Shown piece after piece: positions 26,894-35,469 of a stretch of DNA of 64,000 nt. The DNA comes from Pseudomonas asiatica (GTDB taxonomy: Bacteria > Pseudomonadota > Gammaproteobacteria > Pseudomonadales > Pseudomonadaceae), in the NCBI RefSeq assembly GCF_040214835.1, contig NZ_CP157874.1, positions 2,918,001 to 2,982,000 on the forward strand. Reading direction: 5' to 3'. A model generated the notes under the pieces. That model saw only the letters and a list, made by a program, of their open reading frames with translations, had not been told where the DNA came from and searched no databases. Position numbers and translations under genes: made by a program. Position 1 is the first letter of the stretch, and each line of letters starts with the position of its first letter.

Positions 26894-28092
26894 ACCGACC
26901 CTGGGTAGACGGCAACTGCGTGCAGTTGCTGATCAATGGCGAGCAATACTACCCCCGCGTGTTCGAGGCCATGAGCCAGGCACGGGAGGAAATCCTGCTG
27001 GAGACCTTCATCATCTTCGATGACAAGGTTGGCCAGCAATTGCAGCAGGTGCTGATAGATGCCGCCCGCCGCGGCGTGCGTGTCGAAGTGGCCGTGGATG
27101 GGTACGGCACGGCCGACCTGCCCGACTCTTTCATTGCGGCCATGACCGATGCCGGAGTCAGTTTCCACGCCTTCGACCCGCAGCCGCGGCTGGTGGGCAT
27201 GCGCACCAACCTGTTCCGGCGCCTGCACCGCAAGATCGTGGTGGTCGATGGCGAGCGGGCCTTCATTGGCGGCATCAACTACAGCGCCGACCATTTGGGC
27301 GACTTTGGTCCCATGGCCAAGCAGGACTATGCCGTGGAGGTCGTCGGCCCGGTGGTGGCACAGGTTCATGCCGCCAGCAAGCGCCTGATGTCACCGGTGC
27401 TGCAGCCGCCCAGCGCGGTAAGGCCATTGACCGAGCCTGCCGGTACCTGCACCGCCGTGCTGGTCGAGCGCGACAACAAGGTGCGCAGCACCGATATCGA
27501 GGCCCACTACCTGCAGGCGTTTCGCAGTGCCCGGCGGCGCATCGTGGTGGCCAATGCGTATTTCTTCCCGGGCTACCGGCTGATGCGTGAATTGCGCAAT
27601 GCGTCCCGGCGCGGCGTGGAGGTCCGGCTGATCCTGCAGGGCCAGCCAGACATGCGCTGGGTACGGGCGCTGTCGCGACTGCTGTACAACTACCTGCTGC
27701 GCGACGGTGTGGCCATTCACGAGTATTGCCAACGGCCGCTGCACGGCAAGGTGGCGCTGGTGGATGATGAGTGGGCCACGGTCGGCTCCAGCAACCTGGA
27801 CCCGCTCAGCCTGTCGTTCAACCTTGAAGCCAACCTGTTCATCCGTGACCGCGCCTTCAACCAGCAGCTCAACCAGCACCTGCAGGCGCTGGCCCGCGAA
27901 CAATGCAAGCCGGTCACCCTGGAACGCATGGTTCGCGGCTACTGGTGGCGGGCACCGCTGATATTCGTGTGTTTCCACGTGATCCGCCATTTCCCGCGGA
28001 TTGCCGGTTGGTTCCCGGCGCACCGTCAGCACCTGCGCTCGGTGCAGCCGGAGGCCGAGGCACAGGTTGACTATCACGAGGGCAAGACCTGA
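26890..28092 (+). CDS. clsB: ClsB-type cardiolipin synthase (phospholipase D family)
   Basis: This 400-residue protein has two HKD motifs, HRKIVVVDGERAFIGG (first half) and HGKVALVDDEWATVGSSN (second half). These form the catalytic site of phospholipase-D-type cardiolipin synthases. It lacks the N-terminal membrane helices of ClsA, as expected of ClsB. A GTG start overlaps the preceding stop. Its stop shares one base with the next start (TGATG). Cardiolipin or related phosphatidyl transfer at the inner membrane is the expected reaction. Confidence 0.87.
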   Translation: MNRPWVDGNCVQLLINGEQYYPRVFEAMSQAREEILLETFIIFDDKVGQQLQQVLIDAARRGVRVEVAVDGYGTADLPDSFIAAMTDAGVSFHAFDPQPRLVGMRTNLFRRLHRKIVVVDGERAFIGGINYSADHLGDFGPMAKQDYAVEVVGPVVAQVHAASKRLMSPVLQPPSAVRPLTEPAGTCTAVLVERDNKVRSTDIEAHYLQAFRSARRRIVVANAYFFPGYRLMRELRNASRRGVEVRLILQGQPDMRWVRALSRLLYNYLLRDGVAIHEYCQRPLHGKVALVDDEWATVGSSNLDPLSLSFNLEANLFIRDRAFNQQLNQHLQALAREQCKPVTLERMVRGYWWRAPLIFVCFHVIRHFPRIAGWFPAHRQHLRSVQPEAEAQVDYHEGKT

Positions 28093-29039
28093 TGGCGCGA
28101 AAACACTGGCAAATCTGGGGCAAGCGGCTGTTCACCCTGGCATTCCTGATCCTGATCCCTGCGCTGTTGTACCTGCTGGCGCGCAACCTGGACTGGAACG
28201 AAGTGCGCCAGTCGTTGCTGGCCTACAAGCCTGGCACCCTGGCCATCGGCCTGGTGCTGGCCGGGTGCAGCTACCTGACGTTCGCCAGCTACGACCTGCT
28301 GGCCCGGGCCTACACCGGCCACCACCTGCCGGCCCGCCAAGTGTTGCCGGTTGCCTTCGTGTGCTATGCCTTCAACCTCAATTTCACAACCTGGGTGGGT
28401 GGCGTTGCCTTGCGCTACCGGCTGTACAGCCGCCTGGGCCTGGACACGGCAACCATCACGCGCATCCTCACCCTGGGCCTGCTGACCAACTGGATGGGCT
28501 ACATGCTGCTGGCAGGCACGGTGTTCGCCTTGCGCCTGGTCGAGCTGCCCGCCAACTGGGCGGTCGGCGCCAGCGGCCTGCAACTGATCGGCCTGGTATT
28601 GCTGGCGATTGCCGCAGGCTACCTGCTGGCCTGTGGTTTCGCCAAAAAACGCACCTGGCGCTGGCGCGACCATGAGGTAACGCTGCCGTCGCTGCGCCTG
28701 GCGCTGTGCCAGGTGGTACTGGGTGCCAGCAACTGGGCGCTGATGGCACTGCTGATCTTCTGGTTGCTGCCTGGCGACGCCTTCTACCCGTCGATACTTG
28801 GCATCCTGCTGATCAGTTGCGTGGCTGGTGTGGTCGCGCATATCCCGGCCGGGCTGGGTGTGCTGGAAACGGTGTTCCTGGCCCTGCTGCATGGGCAGCT
28901 TGCCCAAGGCACACTGGTGGCGGCCCTGCTGGGTTACCGCACGCTGTACTACCTGGTGCCGCTGTTGCTGGCGGTGCTGACCTACCTGATCCTGGAGAAA
29001 CGCGCCAAGGCCATGCGCCGGCGCGACAAGCCTGCCTAG
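28092..29039 (+). CDS. YbhN-like lysylphosphatidylglycerol-synthase TM family protein
   Basis: This 315-residue integral membrane protein has about eight helices and the UPF0104/YbhN pattern (NLNFTTWVGGVALRYRLY, HIPAGLGVLETVFLALL). It resembles the membrane half of MprF without the aminoacyl-transferase domain. It is encoded directly after clsB, as in E. coli, which suggests a role in cardiolipin or phospholipid movement. Substrate and direction are unknown. Confidence 0.83.
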   Translation: MARKHWQIWGKRLFTLAFLILIPALLYLLARNLDWNEVRQSLLAYKPGTLAIGLVLAGCSYLTFASYDLLARAYTGHHLPARQVLPVAFVCYAFNLNFTTWVGGVALRYRLYSRLGLDTATITRILTLGLLTNWMGYMLLAGTVFALRLVELPANWAVGASGLQLIGLVLLAIAAGYLLACGFAKKRTWRWRDHEVTLPSLRLALCQVVLGASNWALMALLIFWLLPGDAFYPSILGILLISCVAGVVAHIPAGLGVLETVFLALLHGQLAQGTLVAALLGYRTLYYLVPLLLAVLTYLILEKRAKAMRRRDKPA

Positions 29040-29073
29040 ACCTATCGAGGGCCAGTGGCCCGGGAGGTGGCAA

Positions 29074-29502
29074 ATGCGTGGCGCTGTCTTGAAGCCGATG
29101 TTGATACTGATGGTGGCGAGCCTGGCCAGCGGCCAAGTCCTGGCCGAAGCCTGCAATGTGCTCACCCGCTCCTCCAGCGAGGCGGTAACGCCGGTGGAGC
29201 GGCACAGCTGCTACAGCTACAGCAACCTGCCCGCCGAAGCGATCAACTGGTCATGCAGCAACGAGAGCAAGGACATGCTCAACAGCGAAAAGCACAAGGT
29301 CGCGCGTTGTGCGGATGGCAGCGTCGGCAGTTGCATCGCGCCGTTGACCCAGGAGGCATTGGCCAACCTCAAGGCAGCTGGCGGTGACAAGCCGGCGTTG
29401 CCCAAGGATGCACGGGTGATCACCTACTACTACGACACCCCCAGCCTGGGCCAGGCCCGCACCGATTGCGAGCGTAGCAACGGCATCTGGCAGACTCACT
29501 GA
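29074..29502 (+). CDS. Secreted cysteine-containing protein, unknown
   Basis: This 142-residue protein has a signal peptide (LILMVASLASGQVLA, cleavage before EACNVLTR). The mature part has six cysteines spaced so that disulfides are likely (ACNV, HSCYSYSN, NWSCSN, ARCADG, GSCIAP, TDCERS). GGGAGG precedes the ATG. It follows ybhN by 34 bp and may belong to that operon. I do not recognise a family. It is probably periplasmic or released. Confidence 0.7.
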   Translation: MRGAVLKPMLILMVASLASGQVLAEACNVLTRSSSEAVTPVERHSCYSYSNLPAEAINWSCSNESKDMLNSEKHKVARCADGSVGSCIAPLTQEALANLKAAGGDKPALPKDARVITYYYDTPSLGQARTDCERSNGIWQTH

Positions 29503-29527
29503 TTCTGCGGGCCTGCGCGCTGCTTTG

Positions 29528-29644
29528 TGTAGGAGCGGCCTTGTGTCGCGAAAGGGCCGCAGCGCGGCCCCAAGATTTCAGCTTCGCACGGAAATTTGCC
29601 GGGGCCGCTTTGCGGCCCTTTCGCGACGCAAGGCCGCTCCTACA
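29528..29644. repeat. Paired inverted repeat (TGTAGGAGCGGCCTTGTGTCGCG type)
   Basis: It has the same arms as the elements at 12799, 36194 and 56405, with its own central linker. It lies between convergent genes. Confidence 0.85.
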
Positions 29645-29695
29645 GGATCATCACAGCCCCATAGACCTATGCAGAACCTATGAGACGGCGATGTT

Positions 29696-29920
29696 TCAGG
29701 GTGAAATCGGGTCACTCGCCGGAAAAGTTTCGTCCAGCGCATTGTCCACCGCGCTTTCCCCGGTCTTTTCACCACAGTGGCAATCAGGCATCCGGCACCG
29801 CTCGCCATTGTGATGCCCGCTGGCACAGGCCTCGCAGCAATACACCTTGCCTTCGAGCTGCAAGGCATTGGCATCCACGGTGCAGGAACAATGCGCACAG
29901 GCACAACGTACCTCGTTCAT
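29696..29920 (-). CDS. Bacterial metallothionein
   Basis: This 74-residue protein has ten cysteines in the bacterial metallothionein pattern: RCACAHCSC, YCCEACASGHH, ERC and DCHCGEK. A Ser/Pro/Asp-rich tail (ALDETFPASDPISP), typical of Pseudomonas forms, follows. It binds zinc or cadmium in the cytoplasm. GAGGAG precedes the ATG. The start overlaps the stop of the upstream gene by 4 bases (ATGA), so its translation is coupled to that acidic protein. Confidence 0.92.
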   Translation of the reverse strand: MNEVRCACAHCSCTVDANALQLEGKVYCCEACASGHHNGERCRMPDCHCGEKTGESAVDNALDETFPASDPISP

Positions 29921-30381
29921 GGCTTGCTCTCCTCGTCATCGATCACATCATCGGCCCAGGGCTCTCCATCCAGCGGCGCGGAGCGGGCCAGTTCGGCTTC
30001 GTCCAGGCCTATGCCGCCGCCAATCTCGTTGGCCTCTACCCGCCTCAGGGTCTTGTCTGCAGGGCCGCCGCTGCCGCCCGGTTCATGCGGGTCGCGGGCA
30101 CCGGTTTCATCCAGCAAGGTGTCCGGGCTCAGGTCGTCGTAAGTGACGTTGTCCTCGTGCAGGCTGTCGCTCAACGCCTCGCCGCCGGTCATGCCGCTTT
30201 CGGCCACGCGCCGCGGTGGGAACTCGCGGGCCACGTCCGCGGCCGGTCGCTCGTCACCCACACGCCCCTCGCGTTCATCCAGGCGCTCGTCGAAGTCCAG
30301 TTCATGCACGCTGCCCATGCGGTCTTCGGTGTCGTCGATTTCAGTGGGGGTATACGGCTTCGGTTCATCTGCTCGGGCCAT
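29917..30381 (-). CDS. Acidic, probably disordered protein (HPr-related in name only)
   Basis: This 154-residue protein is rich in Asp, Glu, Arg and Pro (PYTPTEIDDTEDRMGSVHEL, GRVGDERPAADVAREFPPRR). I recall close Pseudomonas relatives annotated as PTS HPr-related or serine kinase/phosphatase, but I see no HPr fold or kinase motif. GGAG precedes the ATG. It is encoded immediately upstream of, and overlapping, the metallothionein. A 24-base motif shared with the DUF6555 gene lies 48 bp upstream. Confidence 0.7.
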   Translation of the reverse strand: MARADEPKPYTPTEIDDTEDRMGSVHELDFDERLDEREGRVGDERPAADVAREFPPRRVAESGMTGGEALSDSLHEDNVTYDDLSPDTLLDETGARDPHEPGGSGGPADKTLRRVEANEIGGGIGLDEAELARSAPLDGEPWADDVIDDEESKP

Positions 30382-30429
30382 GTGCGTTCTCCGTCAGGTG
30401 GCTTCATTCGGTCGACTGCACCAGCTGCT

Positions 30430-30453
30430 GGAAGATTCAGAGTTTTTTTGAAC
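30430..30453 (-). promoter_or_regulatory. GTTC-N10-TGAATCTTCC motif upstream of the acidic/metallothionein pair
   Basis: This is the second copy of the pattern at 19108-19131, with the same 10-base gap and almost the same distance to the start codon. It lies in the 128-bp divergent gap with ligD, so it could also influence that gene. Confidence 0.4.
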
Positions 30454-30509
30454 TCCCGCCCGGGCCGCTGCCTCCCAGATTAGAGACTGCGAACCGCCCG
30501 GAGCCCGCC

Positions 30510-33002
30510 ATGGCCAAGCCCCTGCAGGAATATGCGCGCAAGCGCGACTTCAATGCCACGCCCGAGCCCAGCGGCAAGCGCAGCCGTGGCAAGCGGGCCC
30601 ACGCGCTGCAGTTCTGCATCCAGAAGCACGATGCCAGCCACCTGCACTACGACTTCCGCCTGGAGCTCGATGGCACGCTGAAAAGCTGGGCCATCCCCAA
30701 AGGGCCGTCGCTGGACCCCAAGGTGCGCCGCCTGGCCGTGCACGTGGAGGACCACCCGCTGGACTACGCCGACTTCGAAGGCCATATCCCCGAAGGCCAT
30801 TACGGCGCGGGCGACGTGATCGTGTGGGACCGGGGCATCTGGGAGCCCGAAGGCGATGCGCGTGAGGCCTATGCCAAGGGCAAGCTGCGTTTTCGCCTGC
30901 AAGGCGAAAAGCTCGGCGGTGTATGGAACCTGTTCCGCACCCACCTAGCCGGCAAGAAGGAGCAGTGGATGCTGGTCAAGTCGCACGACAGCCAGGCGCG
31001 CAGCGAAGCCGACTACAGCATCGTCGACGCCCAGCCCGACAGCGTGCTCAGCGACCGCACGCTGGTGCCGCGCAAGCCGGCAGCAAAAAAGGCCGCCGCG
31101 CCACGTCGCAAAACCGCCAGCAAAGGCCGGAAGGTGCCGTTGCCGGCACAGCTGCAGCCACAACTGGCGACCTTGGTCGACTCCCCGCCCAGTGGCGACT
31201 GGCGCTACGAGGTCAAGTTCGACGGTTACCGCATCCTTGCCCGCATCGACGGTGATGACGTGCGCCTGTTCACCCGCAATGGCCATGACTGGAGCGGCAA
31301 GATGCCCAGGCAGGTTGCCGCCTTGCGTGCGCTGGGCCTCGATTCGGCCTGGTTCGATGGCGAGGTGGTGGTGGCCGGCGAAGACGGCGCGGCGGACTTC
31401 CAGGCGCTGCAGAACGCTTTCGACACCGAGCATGACGAGCACATCACCTATTACCTGTTCGACCTGCCCTTCCTGGGCGGCCAGGACCTGCGTCAGTTAC
31501 CGCTGCAGGACCGGCGCAACACTTTGCAGCAGTTGCTGGAACACAACGAATCGGACGTACTCAAGTACTCCGCCGACTTTGACCAGCCCGTCGAATCCCT
31601 GCTCGACAGCGCCTGCCGGCTGCAACTCGAAGGCCTGATCGGCAAGCGCGTCGACAGCCCCTACAGCGGCCGCCGCAGCCCCGACTGGATCAAGCTCAAG
31701 TGCAAGCAGCGCCAGGAGTTCGTGATCGTCGGCTACACCGACCCCAAAGGCAGCCGCAGCGGTTTCGGTGCCCTGCTGCTGGCCTTGCACGACAACGACA
31801 GCGGCGAGTTGCGCTATGCCGGCAAGGTTGGCACCGGCTTCAGTGCAACCACGCTGGCCAGCATCCATGCCCGGCTGAAACCGTTGGAAATCGCCAGGCC
31901 GGCCCTGCCCAACCCGGCCACCGGGGCCGAAGCCCGGGGCGTGCACTGGCTGAAACCGCAACTGCTGGCCGAAGTCGCCTACGCCCAGATGACCCGTGAC
32001 GGCATCGTGCGCCACTCGGTGTTTCACGGCCTGCGTGATGACAAACCGGCTACCGCCATCGACCTGGAGCGCAGCATGCCCGCCAAGACCCTGCCCAAGC
32101 GCAAGCAGGCCAAGGCCCCCGAGGCCTTGGGCGAGCTGCGCCTGACCCACCCCGAGCGGGTTGTCGACGCCACCAGCGGCGTTACCAAGCGTGAGGTCGC
32201 CGAGTACTACGCCGCTGTCAGCCAATGGATACTGCCCCAGCTCGAGCACCGCCCGGTGGCGCTGGTGCGCGCGCCGGATGGCCTGGCCGGGGAGCTGTTC
32301 TTCCAGAAGAACGCCGGCCAACTGCATCTGCCCAACGTGCTCAGCTACGACAAGGCCGAGGCCGGCCAGGCGGCGATGGTCGTCAACCGCGCCGACACCT
32401 TGCTGGGTGCCGTGCAGATGAACATGATCGAGCTGCACACCTGGAACGCCACCGACAAGGACTTCGACAAGCCCGACCGCTTCGTCCTCGACCTCGACCC
32501 GGACCCGGCACTGCCGTGGAAGGCCATGCTCGAGGCCACCCAACTGGCCCTGACGCTGCTGGATGAACTGGGCTTGAAGGTGTTTCTCAAGACCAGTGGC
32601 GGCAAAGGCATGCACCTGGTCGTGCCCCTGACCCGGCGGGCCAGCTGGGATGAAGTCAAGGCGTTCAGCCACGGCATCGTCGATTACCTGGCCAGGCTGT
32701 TCCCCGACAGGCTCAGTGCCGTATCCGGGCCCAAGAATCGCATCGGGCGCATCTTCATCGACTACCTGCGCAACGGCAAGGGCGCGACCACCGCCTGCGC
32801 CTATACCCTGCGCGCCCGCGAAGGCCTGCCGGTATCCGTGCCGATCTGGCGCGAGGAACTGCCGCAACTCAAGGGCGCCAACCAGTGGAACATCGGCAAC
32901 GTGCTTGAACGCCTGGGCGAGGTGGACGACCCCTGGGCGGAGTATGGCAAGACAAGGCAATCGATCACCGTGGGCATGCGCAAGCAGCTGGGGCTGGCCT
33001 GA
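30510..33002 (+). CDS. ligD: LigD, multifunctional non-homologous end-joining DNA ligase
   Basis: This 830-residue protein has the pseudomonad order phosphoesterase, ligase, polymerase. Residues 1-160 hold the 3'-phosphoesterase (HDASHLHYDFRLELDG, EGHYGAGDVIVWD). The ATP-dependent ligase follows (about 215-510) with the adenylated lysine K236 in EVKFDGYR. The C-terminal primase-polymerase (about 535-815) has FVLDLDPDP with two metal-binding aspartates and KTSGGKGMHL. With Ku it repairs double-strand breaks in non-growing cells. The frame is open upstream, but the ATG with CCGGAG fits the family start. The matching ku gene is 3.5 kb away on the other strand. Confidence 0.95.
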   Translation: MAKPLQEYARKRDFNATPEPSGKRSRGKRAHALQFCIQKHDASHLHYDFRLELDGTLKSWAIPKGPSLDPKVRRLAVHVEDHPLDYADFEGHIPEGHYGAGDVIVWDRGIWEPEGDAREAYAKGKLRFRLQGEKLGGVWNLFRTHLAGKKEQWMLVKSHDSQARSEADYSIVDAQPDSVLSDRTLVPRKPAAKKAAAPRRKTASKGRKVPLPAQLQPQLATLVDSPPSGDWRYEVKFDGYRILARIDGDDVRLFTRNGHDWSGKMPRQVAALRALGLDSAWFDGEVVVAGEDGAADFQALQNAFDTEHDEHITYYLFDLPFLGGQDLRQLPLQDRRNTLQQLLEHNESDVLKYSADFDQPVESLLDSACRLQLEGLIGKRVDSPYSGRRSPDWIKLKCKQRQEFVIVGYTDPKGSRSGFGALLLALHDNDSGELRYAGKVGTGFSATTLASIHARLKPLEIARPALPNPATGAEARGVHWLKPQLLAEVAYAQMTRDGIVRHSVFHGLRDDKPATAIDLERSMPAKTLPKRKQAKAPEALGELRLTHPERVVDATSGVTKREVAEYYAAVSQWILPQLEHRPVALVRAPDGLAGELFFQKNAGQLHLPNVLSYDKAEAGQAAMVVNRADTLLGAVQMNMIELHTWNATDKDFDKPDRFVLDLDPDPALPWKAMLEATQLALTLLDELGLKVFLKTSGGKGMHLVVPLTRRASWDEVKAFSHGIVDYLARLFPDRLSAVSGPKNRIGRIFIDYLRNGKGATTACAYTLRAREGLPVSVPIWREELPQLKGANQWNIGNVLERLGEVDDPWAEYGKTRQSITVGMRKQLGLA

Positions 33003-33062
33003 TGGCGGCTTGCCTCCAGCGCTACGCCTACGCCCGCAGTGCCTCACCAAGGAGCCAAGCCC

Positions 33063-34106
33063 ATGAGCATCGTCCAGGATTTTGACCTGACCAACCTCGA
33101 TCGCCTGCTGCGAGCCTTCAGCGAGCGGCAGCAACCGCTCAACCTGGATACCCAGTTGCCGCAGCTGATCCAGGCACTGCAAGCCGACCACCTCGACCTG
33201 CTGCCCCTGCCCGGCCAGGGCAATACGCTACGGCGCTGGCAAACCCTGGCCCGGGTGGCAGGCTGTGATCTGGCCTTGGCCAAGCTGTACGAGGGCCACA
33301 CCGACGCGTTGGCGATCCTTGCCGAATGCGCTGCGGCACACCACGCTGCCGAGGGTATATGGGGCGTGTGGGCCGCCGAACCGCCGGATGCCCGCGCCTG
33401 CATCGTGGCCCGTGATGGCGACCAGGTCCGCCTGGAGGGTCGCAAGGCCTGGTGTTCGGGCGCACTGCAGATCGACCGGGCGCTGGTCACGGCCTGGGAC
33501 CAGCACGACCAGCCCCAGCTGGTGGCCATCGAACTGTCCCATCCCAGCCAGGGCCTTGCCATAGACCGCTGGCAGGCCATCGGCATGGCCACCACCGCCA
33601 GTGTCGAAGTCGAATTCAACCATACCCCCGGCATCGCCATCGGCCGCCCTGGGCAATACCTGTCACGCCCCGGGTTCTGGCACGGCGGCGCTGGCATTGC
33701 GGCCTGCTGGTACGGCGCCGCCGAAGCCCTGGCAGACTACCTGCGCGAACACTGCCGCAACCCCCGCCCCGACCCACATGCCGATGCTCACCTGGGCGCG
33801 GTCGATGCAGCCTTGTACGGCGCCAGGGCGGCACTGCGCGAATGCGCGGCGTGGATCGACCGCCAGCCAGGCGCGGACGCCAGCTTCGAAGTGCGCCGCA
33901 CCCGCGCCCAGGTGGAACAGGCCGTGGAGCAGGTGATCCACCACGTTGGCCGGGCGCTGGGCGCCACGCCTTTCTGCCGCGACAACCACTTTGCCCGGCT
34001 GAGCGCCGACTTGCCGGTGTTCCTGCGCCAGAGCCATGCCGAGCGCGACCTGGCGGCGCTCGGCGAGCAGTTGGCACAACGGCCGGCGGGAGTCTGGCAG
34101 CTATGA
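33063..34106 (+). CDS. Acyl-CoA dehydrogenase-like protein
   Basis: This 347-residue protein follows the acyl-CoA dehydrogenase layout: a helical N-terminus, a central beta segment (EGIWGVWAAEPPDARACIV, GRKAWCSGALQIDRALV) and a helical C-terminus. It is somewhat shorter than usual (about 380), and I cannot place a catalytic glutamate. It begins an operon with a PIG-L deacetylase, a NodS-like methyltransferase and a glycosyltransferase; its stop overlaps the next start. The substrate is unknown, and the context suggests modification of an acyl or amino-sugar compound rather than fatty-acid oxidation. Confidence 0.78.
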   Translation: MSIVQDFDLTNLDRLLRAFSERQQPLNLDTQLPQLIQALQADHLDLLPLPGQGNTLRRWQTLARVAGCDLALAKLYEGHTDALAILAECAAAHHAAEGIWGVWAAEPPDARACIVARDGDQVRLEGRKAWCSGALQIDRALVTAWDQHDQPQLVAIELSHPSQGLAIDRWQAIGMATTASVEVEFNHTPGIAIGRPGQYLSRPGFWHGGAGIAACWYGAAEALADYLREHCRNPRPDPHADAHLGAVDAALYGARAALRECAAWIDRQPGADASFEVRRTRAQVEQAVEQVIHHVGRALGATPFCRDNHFARLSADLPVFLRQSHAERDLAALGEQLAQRPAGVWQL

Positions 34107-34858
34107 GGCAGAACCTGATCCAGGCGAACAGCGGTACGCCGTGGGCGGCCTGGCAGCAGGCCGCGCACCTGGCCAGGGCCACCTGGATCACCCCGCAGCA
34201 GCTGTGCCCGCCAGGCCGCCGCCTGGTACTGCTGGCTCCGCACCCCGATGATGAAATTCTCATGGCCGGCGGGCTGCTGGCGGGCTTTCATGGCCGGGAA
34301 GACGACCTGGTGCTGATCTCCGCCACCGATGGTGAAGCCAGCCACCCCGGCTCTACCCACTGGAGCGAACACCGCCTGCGCCGGCAAAGGCCGCTGGAAA
34401 GCCGCCATGCGCTGCAACAGCTTGACCTCGACCTCGGCCGCATGGACTGGCGGCGGCTCCACCTCAAGGACGGCGCGTTGCCACGTGACGAGGCATTTCT
34501 GCTCAACCACCTGAGCCAGTTGCTCAGGCCTGACGACCTGCTGATGGCCACCTGGAGCGGCGATGGTCACTGTGACCACGAGGCAGTGGGCCGGGCTGCG
34601 GCGCAGGCGGCCCGGATGCGCAAGGTGCAATGCCTGGAGGTACCCGTGTGGGCCTGGCACTGGGCGCAACCGGACGACCCGCGCCTGCCTTGGCCGCGGG
34701 CCCACCGCATCCAGCTGGACGAGGCCAGCCTGGCCCGCAAGCGCAAGGCCCTGGCCGCCCATGTCAGCCAGCTGGAGCCGGATGGCCAGCGCCCGCCCGT
34801 ACTGCCGCCGAACTTGCTGGATTGCCTGCTGCAACCTTTCGAACTGGTGTTCCTGTAA
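34103..34858 (+). CDS. PIG-L (LmbE) family N-deacetylase
   Basis: This 251-residue protein has the PIG-L signature LLAPHPDDEILMAGG (zinc ligands H, D, D) and a later zinc histidine in GDGHCDHEAVGRAA. Family members remove acetyl groups from N-acetylglucosamine conjugates, as in GPI, mycothiol and bacillithiol synthesis. ATGA overlap with the preceding gene indicates coupling. With the glycosyltransferase and methyltransferase that follow, it implies an amino-sugar conjugate. Confidence 0.86.
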   Translation: MRQNLIQANSGTPWAAWQQAAHLARATWITPQQLCPPGRRLVLLAPHPDDEILMAGGLLAGFHGREDDLVLISATDGEASHPGSTHWSEHRLRRQRPLESRHALQQLDLDLGRMDWRRLHLKDGALPRDEAFLLNHLSQLLRPDDLLMATWSGDGHCDHEAVGRAAAQAARMRKVQCLEVPVWAWHWAQPDDPRLPWPRAHRIQLDEASLARKRKALAAHVSQLEPDGQRPPVLPPNLLDCLLQPFELVFL

Positions 34859-34869
34859 ATGGAGTTGTC

Positions 34870-35469
34870 ATGAGCCTCGACCCACAGTATTTCGCCGACC
34901 TGTACGCCACCAGTGAAGACCCTTGGGCCTTTCGCACCCGCTGGTACGAAAAGCGCAAGCGCGAGCTGGTCATGGCCAGCCTGCCGCGCCAGTGCTACCA
35001 GCGCGTGTTCGAGCCGGCTTGCGCCAATGGCGAGCTGAGCGCCCTGCTGGCCGAGCGTTGTGCCAACCTGTTGTGCCAGGACCTGGACCCTACTGCGGTA
35101 GCGCTGGCCGGTGAACGCTTGGCTGGACTGAGCAATGTCTCGGTGGAACTGGCGCGGCTGCCCTCGGACTGGCCGCATGGGCATTTCGACCTGATCGTGC
35201 TGAGCGAGGTGGGTTACTACCTCGACCCGACCGACTGGTTGCAGGTGATCGAACAGTCGGTGGCCAGCCTGACCTACGACGGTGGGCTGCTGGCCTGCCA
35301 CTGGAAGCATCCCATCGCCGGCTGCCCGCAGGACGGGCGTGAAGTGCACCGCATGCTGGCCCGGCACCTTCCGCTGTATCTGCAGTTCCAGCATGACGAG
35401 GCGGACTTCGTGCTGGAGTACTGGGCCTCTCAGCCCAGCGTGGTCGACCTCGACGAGACCTGCCCATGA
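34870..35469 (+). CDS. NodS-like SAM-dependent methyltransferase
   Basis: This 199-residue class I methyltransferase begins DPQYFADLYATSEDPWAFRT and has RVFEPACANGELSALLAERC as its SAM loop. This family resembles NodS, which N-methylates the deacetylated glucosamine of rhizobial Nod factors. GGAG precedes the ATG. Its stop overlaps the glycosyltransferase start (ATGA). Placement after an N-deacetylase fits an N-methylation role, but this is inference. Confidence 0.8.
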   Translation: MSLDPQYFADLYATSEDPWAFRTRWYEKRKRELVMASLPRQCYQRVFEPACANGELSALLAERCANLLCQDLDPTAVALAGERLAGLSNVSVELARLPSDWPHGHFDLIVLSEVGYYLDPTDWLQVIEQSVASLTYDGGLLACHWKHPIAGCPQDGREVHRMLARHLPLYLQFQHDEADFVLEYWASQPSVVDLDETCP

